Below are positions 13,322-25,300 of a DNA stretch of 64,000 nucleotides, piece by piece; the stretch's first letter is position 1, and every line of letters starts with the position of its first letter. This stretch comes from Alentia gelatinosa (lineage: Eukaryota > Annelida > Polychaeta > Phyllodocida > Polynoidae). The translations under genes were made by a program, and so were the position numbers. The DNA lies in assembly GCA_950022655.1 (NCBI GenBank), contig OX465579.1, positions 38,605,950 to 38,669,949 of the forward strand, read 5' to 3'. Below the pieces are notes generated by a model, which saw nothing but the letters and a program-made list of their open reading frames with translations, had not been told where the DNA came from and did no database searches.

Positions 13322-16300
13322 GTGGGGGGGTAAGCATACTAAAGCAGATGGTTATTGAGTATTGACAGTTCCTTAAGCGAGAATTCCACCAACCAGATGC
13401 TTTTCGACGCAAAATAGAAGTTCCAACCAACCTTCCAGCAGACGTCAGTCGAAATGTCTGGCCAAATGGTCTATAGAGGCGTCGCTGCTCCACCAAAAAC
13501 TCAGACAGACTATTGTATGGTCACTGTACAACTGTCGGGCGTGAGCTTCCACCAGGCCGATCTCAGCGCCGGCAGGCTGACGTGCCAGCAGATCCCCCAG
13601 CCAACGTCCCACCCAACACTCCATATTGAGTAGCGGTGTGCAGACAGTGGTGCCACCTGGTGGACGTTGGCCGCATCTAACATGGTAATCGAGTTCCACG
13701 CTGAGTCTATAGGGGGTGCATCGAGAGGCCAAACACTACGCTGCTCTGAATCCGTGAAAGCTGCATTCTCGGGAGCGGAACGTTCAACCCAAAACGAGGC
13801 AAAGGGTTAAACCAATTTTCGGAACCCTAGCTTTCTGTTATTATCGCTCGATCGACGAAACGTAAATAGATGTTTTAACTTTCTGTAAATGAATAATATG
13901 CATAATCAAAGGTAGTTTGATGTGTTTCTAGCAAGATATATCAATAAACTCTGTGGGATAGAAGTTTGAATGTCTGAATCTGCACATTTATGTACTTTTG
14001 AGCAAGTTTTTATTTTGACATTTGTAGCAGCCTGTCATTGCATTTTCGGCAGATTTCTGGAAAAAAAGACCAAATAAAACAATCATTGCAAAACAAATTG
14101 ATAAAAAAAAACCACCAAACACCTTCCCCTACTCTTCATCTCCATTCCATTTTTTGTTTGATGTCTCTATGTTGGATATCTACTGAGATATTACCAGAGA
14201 CAAACAGTGAATTTAACATTGGTTGCTATGGAGTGAAAAGTTGTTTAACCCTTCGCGGGTACGAGAGTGCACTGCACCGCTTTACCGAAAATAAACTGGA
14301 CAGCTATAAACCTGAGTAGCGCAGTGTTCGTTTTTGCGGCCGGACCTACCCGTTACTACGTTGCGTGACGTCATCGCCGCTCCCGAGAATATGGAGCAGT
14401 GTGTTACCATGTTGGATTTTGTATGGGAATATGTACGGGAACAACAACTTGACAACTGGCAAATACCTGTGAAATACTGCGGTTAATCGAACAAAGAAGG
14501 TAAATAAACATAAGTGTGGAAAGACGTGGCAACAGCTTCAGCGACTGCTGGTAAAAAAAAATTCTGTCGGAAGCGGTACACAGGTCTCATCCGACCAATG
14601 ACCATACGACAGGGAAAATTTGCCTTATATAAATAAACATAAGCCTTGATGTTATGAATGTGTATGGCACACGCTGGTGCGAGAATTCTGCCCAAAATAC
14701 CGAAGTTGTCAGAATTTTCAATCTCCGTTCGCTGCTTCTGCTATCGCGGGTATCAACAGTACATGTTGACGTCATTCCCTCAACGCAGGTCCCGGCAAAA
14801 CCTAGCAGTGGGTGCCATACTTTCTCAAATCCATCAGCCAGACATGCAATTCCAGCAGACAAAAAACTAATAAATCAGCTATTCTCTGGTAGGAGATAAG
14901 GCGTCTGGCGGATGGGAAAATGTACATCGGGTGGAGCTCCAGGTAAAAGATCTAGCTGGTGGAAGCGTGTTTCAGCCAGCAGATGGCCAGACGCCCCAGC
15001 AGAAGGTCAGCAACCTTGAAGCGACATCCCAACAACCCCCAATATCCTCCAAGAGATGTCAATTTCACCCGGTAGTTTAGAGCCAACGCCAACTTGACAG
15101 ATGATTTAGATAGATCAGATCTGCCGGCAACCTCCATACGGGCGCTGTACAACGTTTTTATCTGGTTGGTGGAATTCTCGGGAGCGGTGCTGACGTCACT
15201 AAGATACACTGCGTTGCTCGATTGTCTCGCTCTGCAGTTTATTTTCCCGAAAGCGGTGCAGTGCACTCTCGTCGCGCAAAGGGTTAAACAACTTTTCACT
15301 CCATTGCAACCAATGTTAAATACACTGTACATCTCTGGTAATATCTACGTAAATATATAACATAGAGAAACCAAACAAAAAATGGCATGCAGCTGGAGAA
15401 CAGAGGAAGAGAGTATATGGATTTCTTTTTATCCCTTTGTTATGCAAAGATTGTTTTATTTGGTGTGTTCTCAAGCAAACTGCCGAAATTGCAGATGACA
15501 GGCTGCTGCAACTGTCAAAACAAAAACTTATTAAAAAGTACATAAATATTCAAATTAAAACATTGATACTTCTCTCCCACAACGTTTATTCATATCACTT
15601 GACAGAAGAACATCAAACAACCTCTAACTACGCATATTAATCATGTGCAGTGAGTTCAAACATCGATTTACGTTTCGTCGATCGAGCGATAATAACAGAA
15701 AGCTAGGGTGCTCGAAACTGGCAATACCCTTTGCCCCAAGCGGTCGTGAAAGAAACTAAACGTTCCGCTCCCGAGAATACTCGCTTCACACCCTAGGAAG
15801 TGTCACCTCCCAGCATGGAGTTGTCCCATTACCTTAAGTCCATATAAGGAATAGAGTAGACCGAGTAGCCAATGACTGCATTCGCAGCAAACCCCGACCT
15901 TCACCCTGACCTCCTTACATGATATTTTCTAGCGCCTTGGGAGGGCTATACAATCGAGAGTTTACCTCGAATCTTAGGGGCCACAACCACCCTCCTAGGA
16001 AATGTATATTTGCTGTACTATTCATGTATTCTCGGGAGCGGCGATGACGTCACGCAACGTAGTAACGGATAGGTCCGGCCGCAAAAACGAACACTGCGCT
16101 ACTAAGGTTTATAGCTGTCCAGTTTATCTTCGGTAAAGCGGTGCAGTGCACTCTCGTATGCGCGAAGGGTTAAACAACTTTTCACTCCATTGAAACCAAC
16201 GTTAAAACCACTGTACATCACTGGTAATATCTCGGTAAATATCGAAGATACAGATATCAAACAAAAAATGGTATGGAGATTAAGAGCAGGGGAAGATGTT

Positions 16301-19300
16301 TGGTGGTTTCTTTTGTATCAATTCGTTTTGCAAAGATTGTTTTATTTGGTGTTTTCCCCAGCAATCTGCCAAGATTGCAATAACAGGCTGCTACAAATGT
16401 CAAAATAGAAACTTGCTCAAAAGTACATAAATAAGATTCAAACATTTTTACTTGTATCCCACAAAGTTTACTGATATATCTTGCTAGAAACACATCAAAA
16501 TACCTTTAATTATGTATATTAATCATGAACAGTGAGTTCAAACATCGATTTACGTTTTGTCGATCGAGCGATAATAACAGAAAGCTAGGGTGATCGAAAC
16601 TGGCTTAACCCTTTGCCCCAAGCGGTTGTGAAAGAAACTAAACGTTCCGCTCCCGAGAATTTTTGCCAGATCTCATAATGTGATTGGGGAGGCAGCAGGT
16701 GTATGAATGGTTCATACGGTATCTATGTTACAGGAATTGGCTTTACCTACATTATCGGTATACATCGGAGTATAATTTTGTCCCCCATTTTGAGGCACGT
16801 GGCCAGGGAGCATGCAGACAGCTCTCAGTTCCTGTTTGCATTCATCCATGAAGGTGTTATCATGAGGCAAACGACCTACGTTTCATATATAGTTAGGGCA
16901 TTCTTGATTGCCAATTCACTTACCCCACCCTCCTGCTGGCACACAGGTCAACTGTATGGAGACCAGGGTGGGGTGGACAACTGTTGGAGGAAGGGGGGGG
17001 GGGGAGTTATAGGCTGCTCAACCATATAGGGTACTACAGGATAAGTACCTATTTTTGACTTGGTATACAAAGATTCTCATAACAAAGCCAGAACATTAAC
17101 CCTATCGCGCCGGGTACCCACGGCAGGGGTACAGTCATGGAGCCGGGTATTAGTGCCAGTAAATACCGCTAGAGGCCGGGCATATAGGCCTATTGTGAAT
17201 ATTTTGATCTCTGTATCACGTGACATGACACGTGATATTTAATACTATTTTCTATTTCGCCCGGAATATCAAATATGATGTTATATCTACATTCTCTGAA
17301 AGTTTCATGTTTATTGAACCATTATTTCCAATTCTATCTAAAAAAACGAATATTTATGTAAATGATGCCTCAAGGCATCAACCGAAGTGAATGGGTTAAT
17401 ATAATTTTCTGCAAATAGTTTTCAACATGCCTTAAGCTACTTGTACTAAGTTCTAGTTGCGTCCACCCGCTCATTTGGCCTTTAAAAGGCCAATAATTCT
17501 ATTTCAAAATGCACACTTAGCTATTGTTTTAGGTGCGGCTGTACCAGTTCTCAGAGAGTTCATCCATGTGGAAGGAGGGAAGCGTCCTCAAGAAAAACAA
17601 CCATGTTGCTCTAGTCAAGCAGACTAAGTAAGATTATCTACAAGTTTTGGTTTGGGGTTGAACAGTAAAGGACGTCTCCTCTCATATATTGTTTATCACA
17701 TAGCAAAGTACCTCCCCATATATGCAGCAGTACTACCAAATCTGTTAACCAATACTGAGACGATACAAAGCTGTGAAATGATTTTAAAATCAACTTGTGT
17801 CTAAAATGTATTTCCTAAAGTATGCTTGTGAAAGCAGACAGAAATACCGTGGCTTACCTCCTTGAGATTAAACACTAGCATGAGCAAAGCGTGTGATGTA
17901 TATTGCAAGAAAATCATGTAGTGGCCCTGGCCTGAATGTTTCTGTTATTCTACATCATTCCTGCTTCAAAATCTATAGTAACGGGTGTTACAGAACTTAA
18001 TTTGATAAAAGGAAATTATGAAATGACATAAATCCAAGCAGTATATCCTTTTCTCCTTGCCCACCCCCTCCTCTGCAATCGCTAAATGAATTAACAACCT
18101 AAATGTGTCTACGTTTGTAGTCTACTTTTCGATGTTTTTTCTTTCAGGGACAACGAAGTCATGGTTAGAGTATCGGGGACGAAGCCCGAGAATGTTCTCC
18201 TATTGGTTCATGAAGTTTTCGAGGGGCTTATCTCGACATTCTTCCAGGGTGTCAAATACGAATATTCCCTTCCATGCAGGGACTGTATGAAGACGGTAGG
18301 GTCATATTGGTATTAGACATTACACTTTTAATAAATGACTATAAATTGTCAAGTTAATCTATAGAAACTCATCTGGAAAAGATTTTCAAATTTTAATAAA
18401 GAATTTCTCGCCGTAGATGCAGATAGAAATATTGACTATTAGCCCATAGACTATAAGGGTAACAACTGTATAAGAAATCAATTCAGAGTAGAATATACAT
18501 ACAAGAAAACGTATACATGTATACGTAGATATATCATGTTTGTATCAGACGAGCCTATTAAATGAGGTCTGCGAGCTGAAAGGTGTCCTTCGTTGCCTTG
18601 CAGGACGTGAAAGACCCGGCCATGTTCTCTTCGCGGATCATGACACGAGCTGTCCAGCGGCATGCTCTCTTCCTCCAGTGTCACACCCACTTCCACACTC
18701 TGTCAATGAGCTCCGTCCAGCAGGTGCTCCTGCCCTCCACCAGCACTGACTACGCCCTCCAGCTGGACAGCACCCTGCGCGAACTGGATGACCTACACGA
18801 GGACCTTGCTTATGACGTCTTCTTCTTGTACAGCAAAGGTGATGTGCCAAAAGACGTCTTGGATCCCAACGTGATTCACCCGAAACGAATAATGAATGAT
18901 TTGGAAGCAGCTGGCTTCAAGTGGTGGGTTGATTGATATGTAGTTGAGTGTGTAATGTTAATTTACTCTCAGATACGATTTAAATAGATCTCGATGTTTG
19001 ACAAATTGTCAATTGTTTTCTTGTATTACAGTATGTATGAAGAGGACATGGAAAGTACAACTGTTGATGAATTACTATCAGTCATGAGAAACTGCAAGGT
19101 ATGGTACAAGAGAGTCTTTTCTAACATAAGCAGAATATAAAAGGAACCAAAATACATACAAGTATATTTATACTTATGAGTATTCACCAAAAGTGGGTTT
19201 TAACGCAATGGATGTATCAAATCATACACGTTTGAATGATTTTCGAGAAAAATAACTGCCATTAAGGAAATGAATTAAGATTGATCTCATAGTAGTAATT

Positions 19301-22300
19301 TCTTCTATATCTCTTTTATGGTAGGTATTTTTGGTCTGTGTATCTGACGGTTTTGTCGTGGATGAACACTGCCAACGCCTCTTCACGTACATCACGACAA
19401 ACCTGGATGCAGAGTTCCTGCTTTTAATGGTTGGTGAAGGTCGTGGTTGGCAGAAGTCCAACATGGGCATGAAAGTTTCAAAGGAGGTAAGATTAACATC
19501 TCTTGCATCTGAGCTTGGCACTTAAATAGTATGTTATTAGCGGGTGGATGGTTTGTTTTATAGGTTATGGCTATAGCCTAGTGTTGTACACCTGCTTGTA
19601 TAGTCACTAGGTGACCTGACCACATTTTTGCTTTTTATAAACAGAGTTTTTAAAAGAAAAATAGATTTAGTTTGAGGGGTACTTTTTGACTCACAGGTTC
19701 ATTTTTAAGAACTCTTTTATTGACATATTTCTACCCCTGAAACTGGTTTAAACATAATATGATATGCCTCATTTGAAAGAGATAAAATAGTAGGTGCTAG
19801 GAAGTGTAATTTTATATGTAGATTCTATATTTATACAGATACTCAGGTATTTGTTAAAAAAGGGGGGGGGGGTGAAATAGGCGTACCAAAACAGATGTTT
19901 ACTCAATATTGTTTGAAAGTGAGCATTTGTTTAACATTTACCATCTCCATAAGTGGCATTGACAGTTACTTACATCTTAGGAAGTGTCATTATATCGGTG
20001 AATTGTATATTTGATGTGCTATTCATGTATTTTTTGCCAAATGCCATAATGTGAGGGGGGAGGCAGCAGGTGTATGGGTGGATGGTTTATTCAGCATATC
20101 TACACACAAAAATATGTCAGAATGGCTGATAACTATGTTCTAGGAATCAGTCAAGACACAGTCAAGTGATATTGGTTTGTAAAATTCTTGCATGACCTTC
20201 TTTATTTGTGTACATAGGGAAAGAGTTTTGTACCCCATTTTGAAGCACATGACCAGGGACATGTCTCAGTCCCTGTGGGCTCTCATCCATGAAGGTATCA
20301 CCATGAGGCAACTGAAAAACGTTCCATATGTAGGTAGGGCATTGCTGAATGCCAGTTGAAATCGCAGACAAGTAGCTAAATATACCCTGGGGGTTGTTTT
20401 TCAGTCGAGAGGATCTCAACTTGAGATCCGCTAAGATCGATCCGAGATCCTGAGACCGACTTTGAGATCAATGGCGGAAAGTGTTTTTCAGACGTTGTCT
20501 CAAGTCTACAAAGCCAATCTTAGGGGATCTCAACTCCAAGGATCTCAAGTTGAGATCCCTAGCCCTCTGTGTAGAGCGATCTCAAGTTCTATAGTGATCT
20601 TCCTGCGGGTAACCAGCTTAGGTCTAGAAATTACCTCTAAATCACCTATTATTTTTGTCCCTCATGATGCCTTTTGTGAACCGATCTCAAGTTGAGACCG
20701 ATCTCAAGTTGAGACCGTTTTCGAGCATACCAGTAGGAATTTCACATGCGGCCGAGTGGTGCAGTGACTGCACTTTTTCACTCTCTTTTCAAATGTTTCT
20801 CATGGTCATAATAAGCAAAAGAATATTTTGAAAATTGGTATATAGCTTTGCCAGGTTATTAGTTCGCTTTGCTTTAAATATCTTCTAATTAGACTAAGTT
20901 TAAGCACCAAATAAAAAAGTTGAGACAAGTATCAACTGGTCTCAAGTTGAGACCAAAGTTGAGATCCTTTCACTTGAAATCCCCTGAGATCACCTGAGAT
21001 CATCTCAACTGAAAAACGCCCAAAGCACCCCAAACGGTCTTATCTTAGTCTCAACTTGAGATCCCCTAAGATCATCTCAACTGAAAAACACTTTGGCCCT
21101 CAAACGGTCTCAACTTAAGATCGTCTCAACTGAAAAACAGGGCCCTGTTTTTTAGTCACGACATCGCAAGTCTACAATCAGCTGAGATCGGATCAAGATT
21201 TTACGCGTGTTTTCAAGACACAAGATGGCGGGTGTGCTATAGACACGGTCGTAAGTTGAATCGAACTATCTTGGCGAGATGTATCGGAAGTTAAGACAAG
21301 TATAGAACTGTCTTAGGTTCTATAATACGTCACTGTGGATTTCCTGTGCTTCCCATGCGATTTAAGCTATGAAACTTTAACACGAGTAAGGGCTACATAT
21401 AACCTATAATCGTTTCAAATATGAAGAAGAACAGCCGCACCGTTCTGAAGTTATCGGCGATTGAATTTGAAACATTGGGCTATCGATCGGATATCGTACA
21501 CGCACTCTCCAAGCAGATCTTTCGCGGTATAGCACGCCGAATCTCTGTAGGGAGAGTGAAGTAAGCGCAGTCGATGTCAAGGTCGCCGCATAAATTAGAT
21601 CACGTGATGGTAGGGTTATACTGGCCACCAGAGCAATATTTGCTATGACGAAATTAAAACACCGATAACTTCGGAACGGTGCGGCCGTTTTTCTTCATAT
21701 TTGGTACGATTATAGGTTATATGTATACCTTACTCGTGTTAAAATTTCATCGCTTAATTCCTACGGGAAGTTAAGTTCCGCATTTGTTACGACATGTCCA
21801 GAGTGGTCTTAGACATACGACACTTAGGGTCACATTTTCCGGTCCAGTGGCCACCGAGTGTCGTGACTATAACACACCTTTCACCTCCCTAAGTGTCGTA
21901 TCTCCACTAAGTGTCGTATCTGCTCTACGATCGTATCTCTCTAGCACACTTACGGCAGATATGTGTCATAAGTTACGAATGTCGTGACTAAAAAACAGGG
22001 CCCTGGGCCCTGGATTCTAGTATGTATAATTGCATTATGTACACAGATCATTTGGCAGGGTAACTGGTCTCTTCCTTCCCCCCTCCCCCCTCTCCCCTCA
22101 ACTGTGTGCACTGATCCATGAAGTGCTGAGTTTACAGAGGGGTAGGGCTTTAAATATCCAATCAATGCAGGCCCTTCCCTATTCATGGATGACCCCCCCC
22201 CCCCCCCCCCTCGTTGGTTTGATATTATATGAATTCGGATTGGCACATGTACACAATTAATATCATGAACTTCATTTACAGGTCTACATCAACTTTCAAA

Positions 22301-25300
22301 GAATGGCCCAGTACGATGACAGATTTAGAGCCCTAATAGAAAGACTCAAACAGAAACTAGGGAGAGTTCAGGTAAGGTTCTCATGAAGTTAATTTCGCCG
22401 TACACAAGAGGTCATATGCCTGTCTATAACAGTAAAGCGTTCGTTTAACATCATCAAATAAAGCCCTAGCTTATCAACCACGAGTGAGACATGATTTTGG
22501 TCTAAATGCGTATTCTCCGCGTAGTTGAGGTGTAGTTTTATCCGAGCGAAGTCGAGGATATTGCATAGAGTCAGCTACAAGGAGAATACGACCGTGCAGA
22601 TCAAAATCATGGTAATGTATCTATCATGCAGCAACCCAAATATAAGATCGAAAAAACAAGATATTCTCTCTAAACCGTATATGCTGTTCTTCTATGTAAA
22701 TGATAGGGAATCAGTTGATTACCTTTTTTATAAATCCAAATATAAGTTATCAAAGGAAACACGAAATCGCCGCCGATATTCTCAAGCACTTGTCACCGCA
22801 ATATGTACATGTACGGCATCAGCCGATTGACTGTGTTACCTCGTACTTTGATCAGGAGAGTACCATAACCCCTGACGTCTTCTTGAGTTACGCCTGGAGC
22901 AACTCAAGAATGTCCATTGACGAGGGCCTTGCTCGCCCCAAAGATGGCTCGGTGGGTGCTGGAGATCCACGAAAGATCAAAGAATTCTTAGAAGACAATG
23001 GGCTGACAGTCTGGATAGATCTTGAGCAGACGGGAAAGGTAAGTGACCCTTTTTCAGGCTTTATTGATTCCAACATACTATTACTGATCTTTATTCCATC
23101 AACTTCCACACTCTGTTTAATCCTGAGTATGTCTACTTTAGAATGCTAACTTCTACATAGAGCGTATTTACTGAAACTTGCGCTGGATCCAACGAGCAAT
23201 CAACCAACATATCGATCACAGAAATTGGCCAAACTCAAAATGGAAACAAAAACCTAGAGCAATCAACATCGAATACAACATTGGATTGAAAACAGTATGG
23301 CATATACAAATATGACTTCTAATTTCAGCTCAGGGCATACTTTCACTATTCACTGTCAATTATTTTCTAACCAAGAGGTTTCATCCACGAAAGTGTAGCA
23401 CTTAACTTCACTGATTCAAGTATTCAAACAAATTAGTGATGTCCCAAATTTCAATGTTTTTAAATCCAGTAATCAATATTTCTTATATTTAATGTCAATG
23501 AAAATTGAGTAGTATCTACAAGTATCAGGTATCCAACCATGCCCCAACTGATCCTAAAATGTCTCCAACTGTGTCCCTGCAACTCTGGCAGGTTTTACTG
23601 TTCAGTTCCCATGCTGTCCAGTAATTTTTACTCTATATATTGTTTCCGATTTTCTTTATTTTCAAATACATAAATCACTTCTTGCTGTGTCCCTGTGTGC
23701 ATTGATCCATGAAGGTGTCACCATCAGGCAACTGGTCTCTCCCTTGACTTGCTCAAGTCTTCAATTATGGGCCTCAGACTACTTTGTGAACTTCCCTAAA
23801 TTTCTGACAGGCCCAGGAATCAAAGACTTGTAAGATACGCACGTAAGCTCCTATAAGTGTTTCCTGTGGTTACCCGACATCTCCCCTTCCCCCTCCCCTA
23901 TACCTCCACTTCCCACCAATTCTCAGGAGGCTTCCTTGTTATCATAGTAATAAATCAGTGGCTGGTCTTTGGACTCCGGTTGTACTGAGATTTAAGTGCG
24001 TCCTCCCACTAATTTGGCCTTTGAAGGCCAATTTTTCTATTTTGAAATGCACACTTGTCTCTTGTTTAATTTGTATGGCTAAATTTCAGGCTGGGCTGTT
24101 TGAGGATATTGCGGCTGGCATGAAGAAGTCCAAAGTCGTCGTTGCCTGTTTATCCGACGAGGTAAACATTATTTTAGAAACCATAACAATAATTGATAAA
24201 CCGATGGGATAAAATTCGACTGATGCAAAGTAGAATTTTTTTTTCGATATCTATACTACATGAACTTCCACTACAAAGCTGGTTTAATGTTCATGCAGTT
24301 TTGGCATGATAACATACATTAAAATATCAATCAGTTATCACCATCCATCCTTTACTACCAGTGTAAAAATTATGAGAATAACTGTATTGAATATTTACAC
24401 ACTACCATCCAACTATACCCATTGATATTGGGATAACTTATACTAGTGACCAAAACGGCCACCAGGGGACAAATACAGTCTAGAAAAAATAATTATCTCT
24501 CCATCTGAGATTTCCCATGATGCTCTCTTCTCCTAGCATAGCAACGAAATCACCTAGGTAACAGGTAACATAATTCTTATATAAGGGCAATATCTCTACA
24601 AACTATCACTCCAGTCCTTGCCCTGACGAAGACCACATCTGAGGTCGAAATATATAGGCAACAAAAGGACTCCTATTAATGATGAAACACAAAATGGTTG
24701 ATGTACAAACGGTTTAATAATCAATAATAAATGTCTGAAACATCTGATTGGGCTGACATGTGGTTTGTGGTCAAACTCCCTTCATTAAAATATCAAACAG
24801 TCATCTTAAAATTGAATATTGGCGACTTCTATCACCAATATCAGTCCCGGTAGGATTATAGTCCGATAGTAGCAAAAAAAGCTCTGGTGGAAATGATGAC
24901 ACTTTCAAACTGGTGAATTTGTTTATATGATCAACACTTTTATTGCAGTATGTATTGTCGGACAACTGTCAGATGGAGTTCCGGTTTGCACATATTGCTC
25001 TACGCGTACCCATAGTCCTCGTCATAGTGGGCACAGGCTTCCAATGGGAGGCAACAGAGGTAAGGCAGCTGAATGCTTATATTATATGATAAAAAGAAAG
25101 AAACTGCTTTTTAATCTGCATGCTTGGTAATTAGCTTTTCTGTAAATACAATGTATCGAGTAGAGGCTTTCTTTTTCCCAGTAAATTGGAGAAAACAGAA
25201 AAGTGTGATACAGCACGTTCATCTCACCTCTGGTATCTCCCCCCCCCCCCCCCCCCCCGAGACTAATTAGTTAGTAATTGGGGTGAGATAAAATCTTAAC

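Larger units (their letters stand above)
13373..15787. mobile_element. Family C element copy 2, carrying two D insertions
   Basis: Left end TTAAGCGAGAATTCCACCAA at 13,373; right end ggttggtggaat at 15,163-15,175, continuing as actcgctt after the D insertion, so the terminal inverted repeats match once D is removed. The right TTAA has changed to TTCA. The stretch 14,640-14,880 is similar to the reverse complement of 4,160-4,380 in copy 1, including an open frame beginning MCMA in both. Confidence 0.7.
12850..17531 (+). mobile_element. Family A copy 3, split by nested C and D elements
   Basis: The 5' half is at 12,850-13,372 (attagccaatagacgattgg, body, poly-G at 13,307). The body resumes at about 15,788 (caccctaggaagtgtcacct) and, after a D insertion, continues to the 3' end (gcgtccacccgctcatttgg, ggcctttaaaaggcc, cttagctattgtttt) at 17,455-17,531. 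Family C sits at 13,373-15,787, at the cagttgcttacaccctagg point of A. The 3' end of A abuts the acceptor of the next Roco exon. Confidence 0.8.
19536..22210 (+). mobile_element. Family A copy 4, interrupted by family H elements
   Basis: Starts attagcgggtggatggtttg. The body proceeds to about 20,383 (caagtagctaaatata) and resumes at about 22,050-22,190 (gtgcactgatccatgaagtg, aatgcaggcccttccctatt), ending in a poly-C tract at the point where other copies have CCCT. The 3' terminus is missing. Confidence 0.75.

Noticed and set aside
18604..19486. TIR-1 as the catalytic domain
   Set aside because: The Glu position is Leu and the flanking Ser is Asp; only the fold appears kept.
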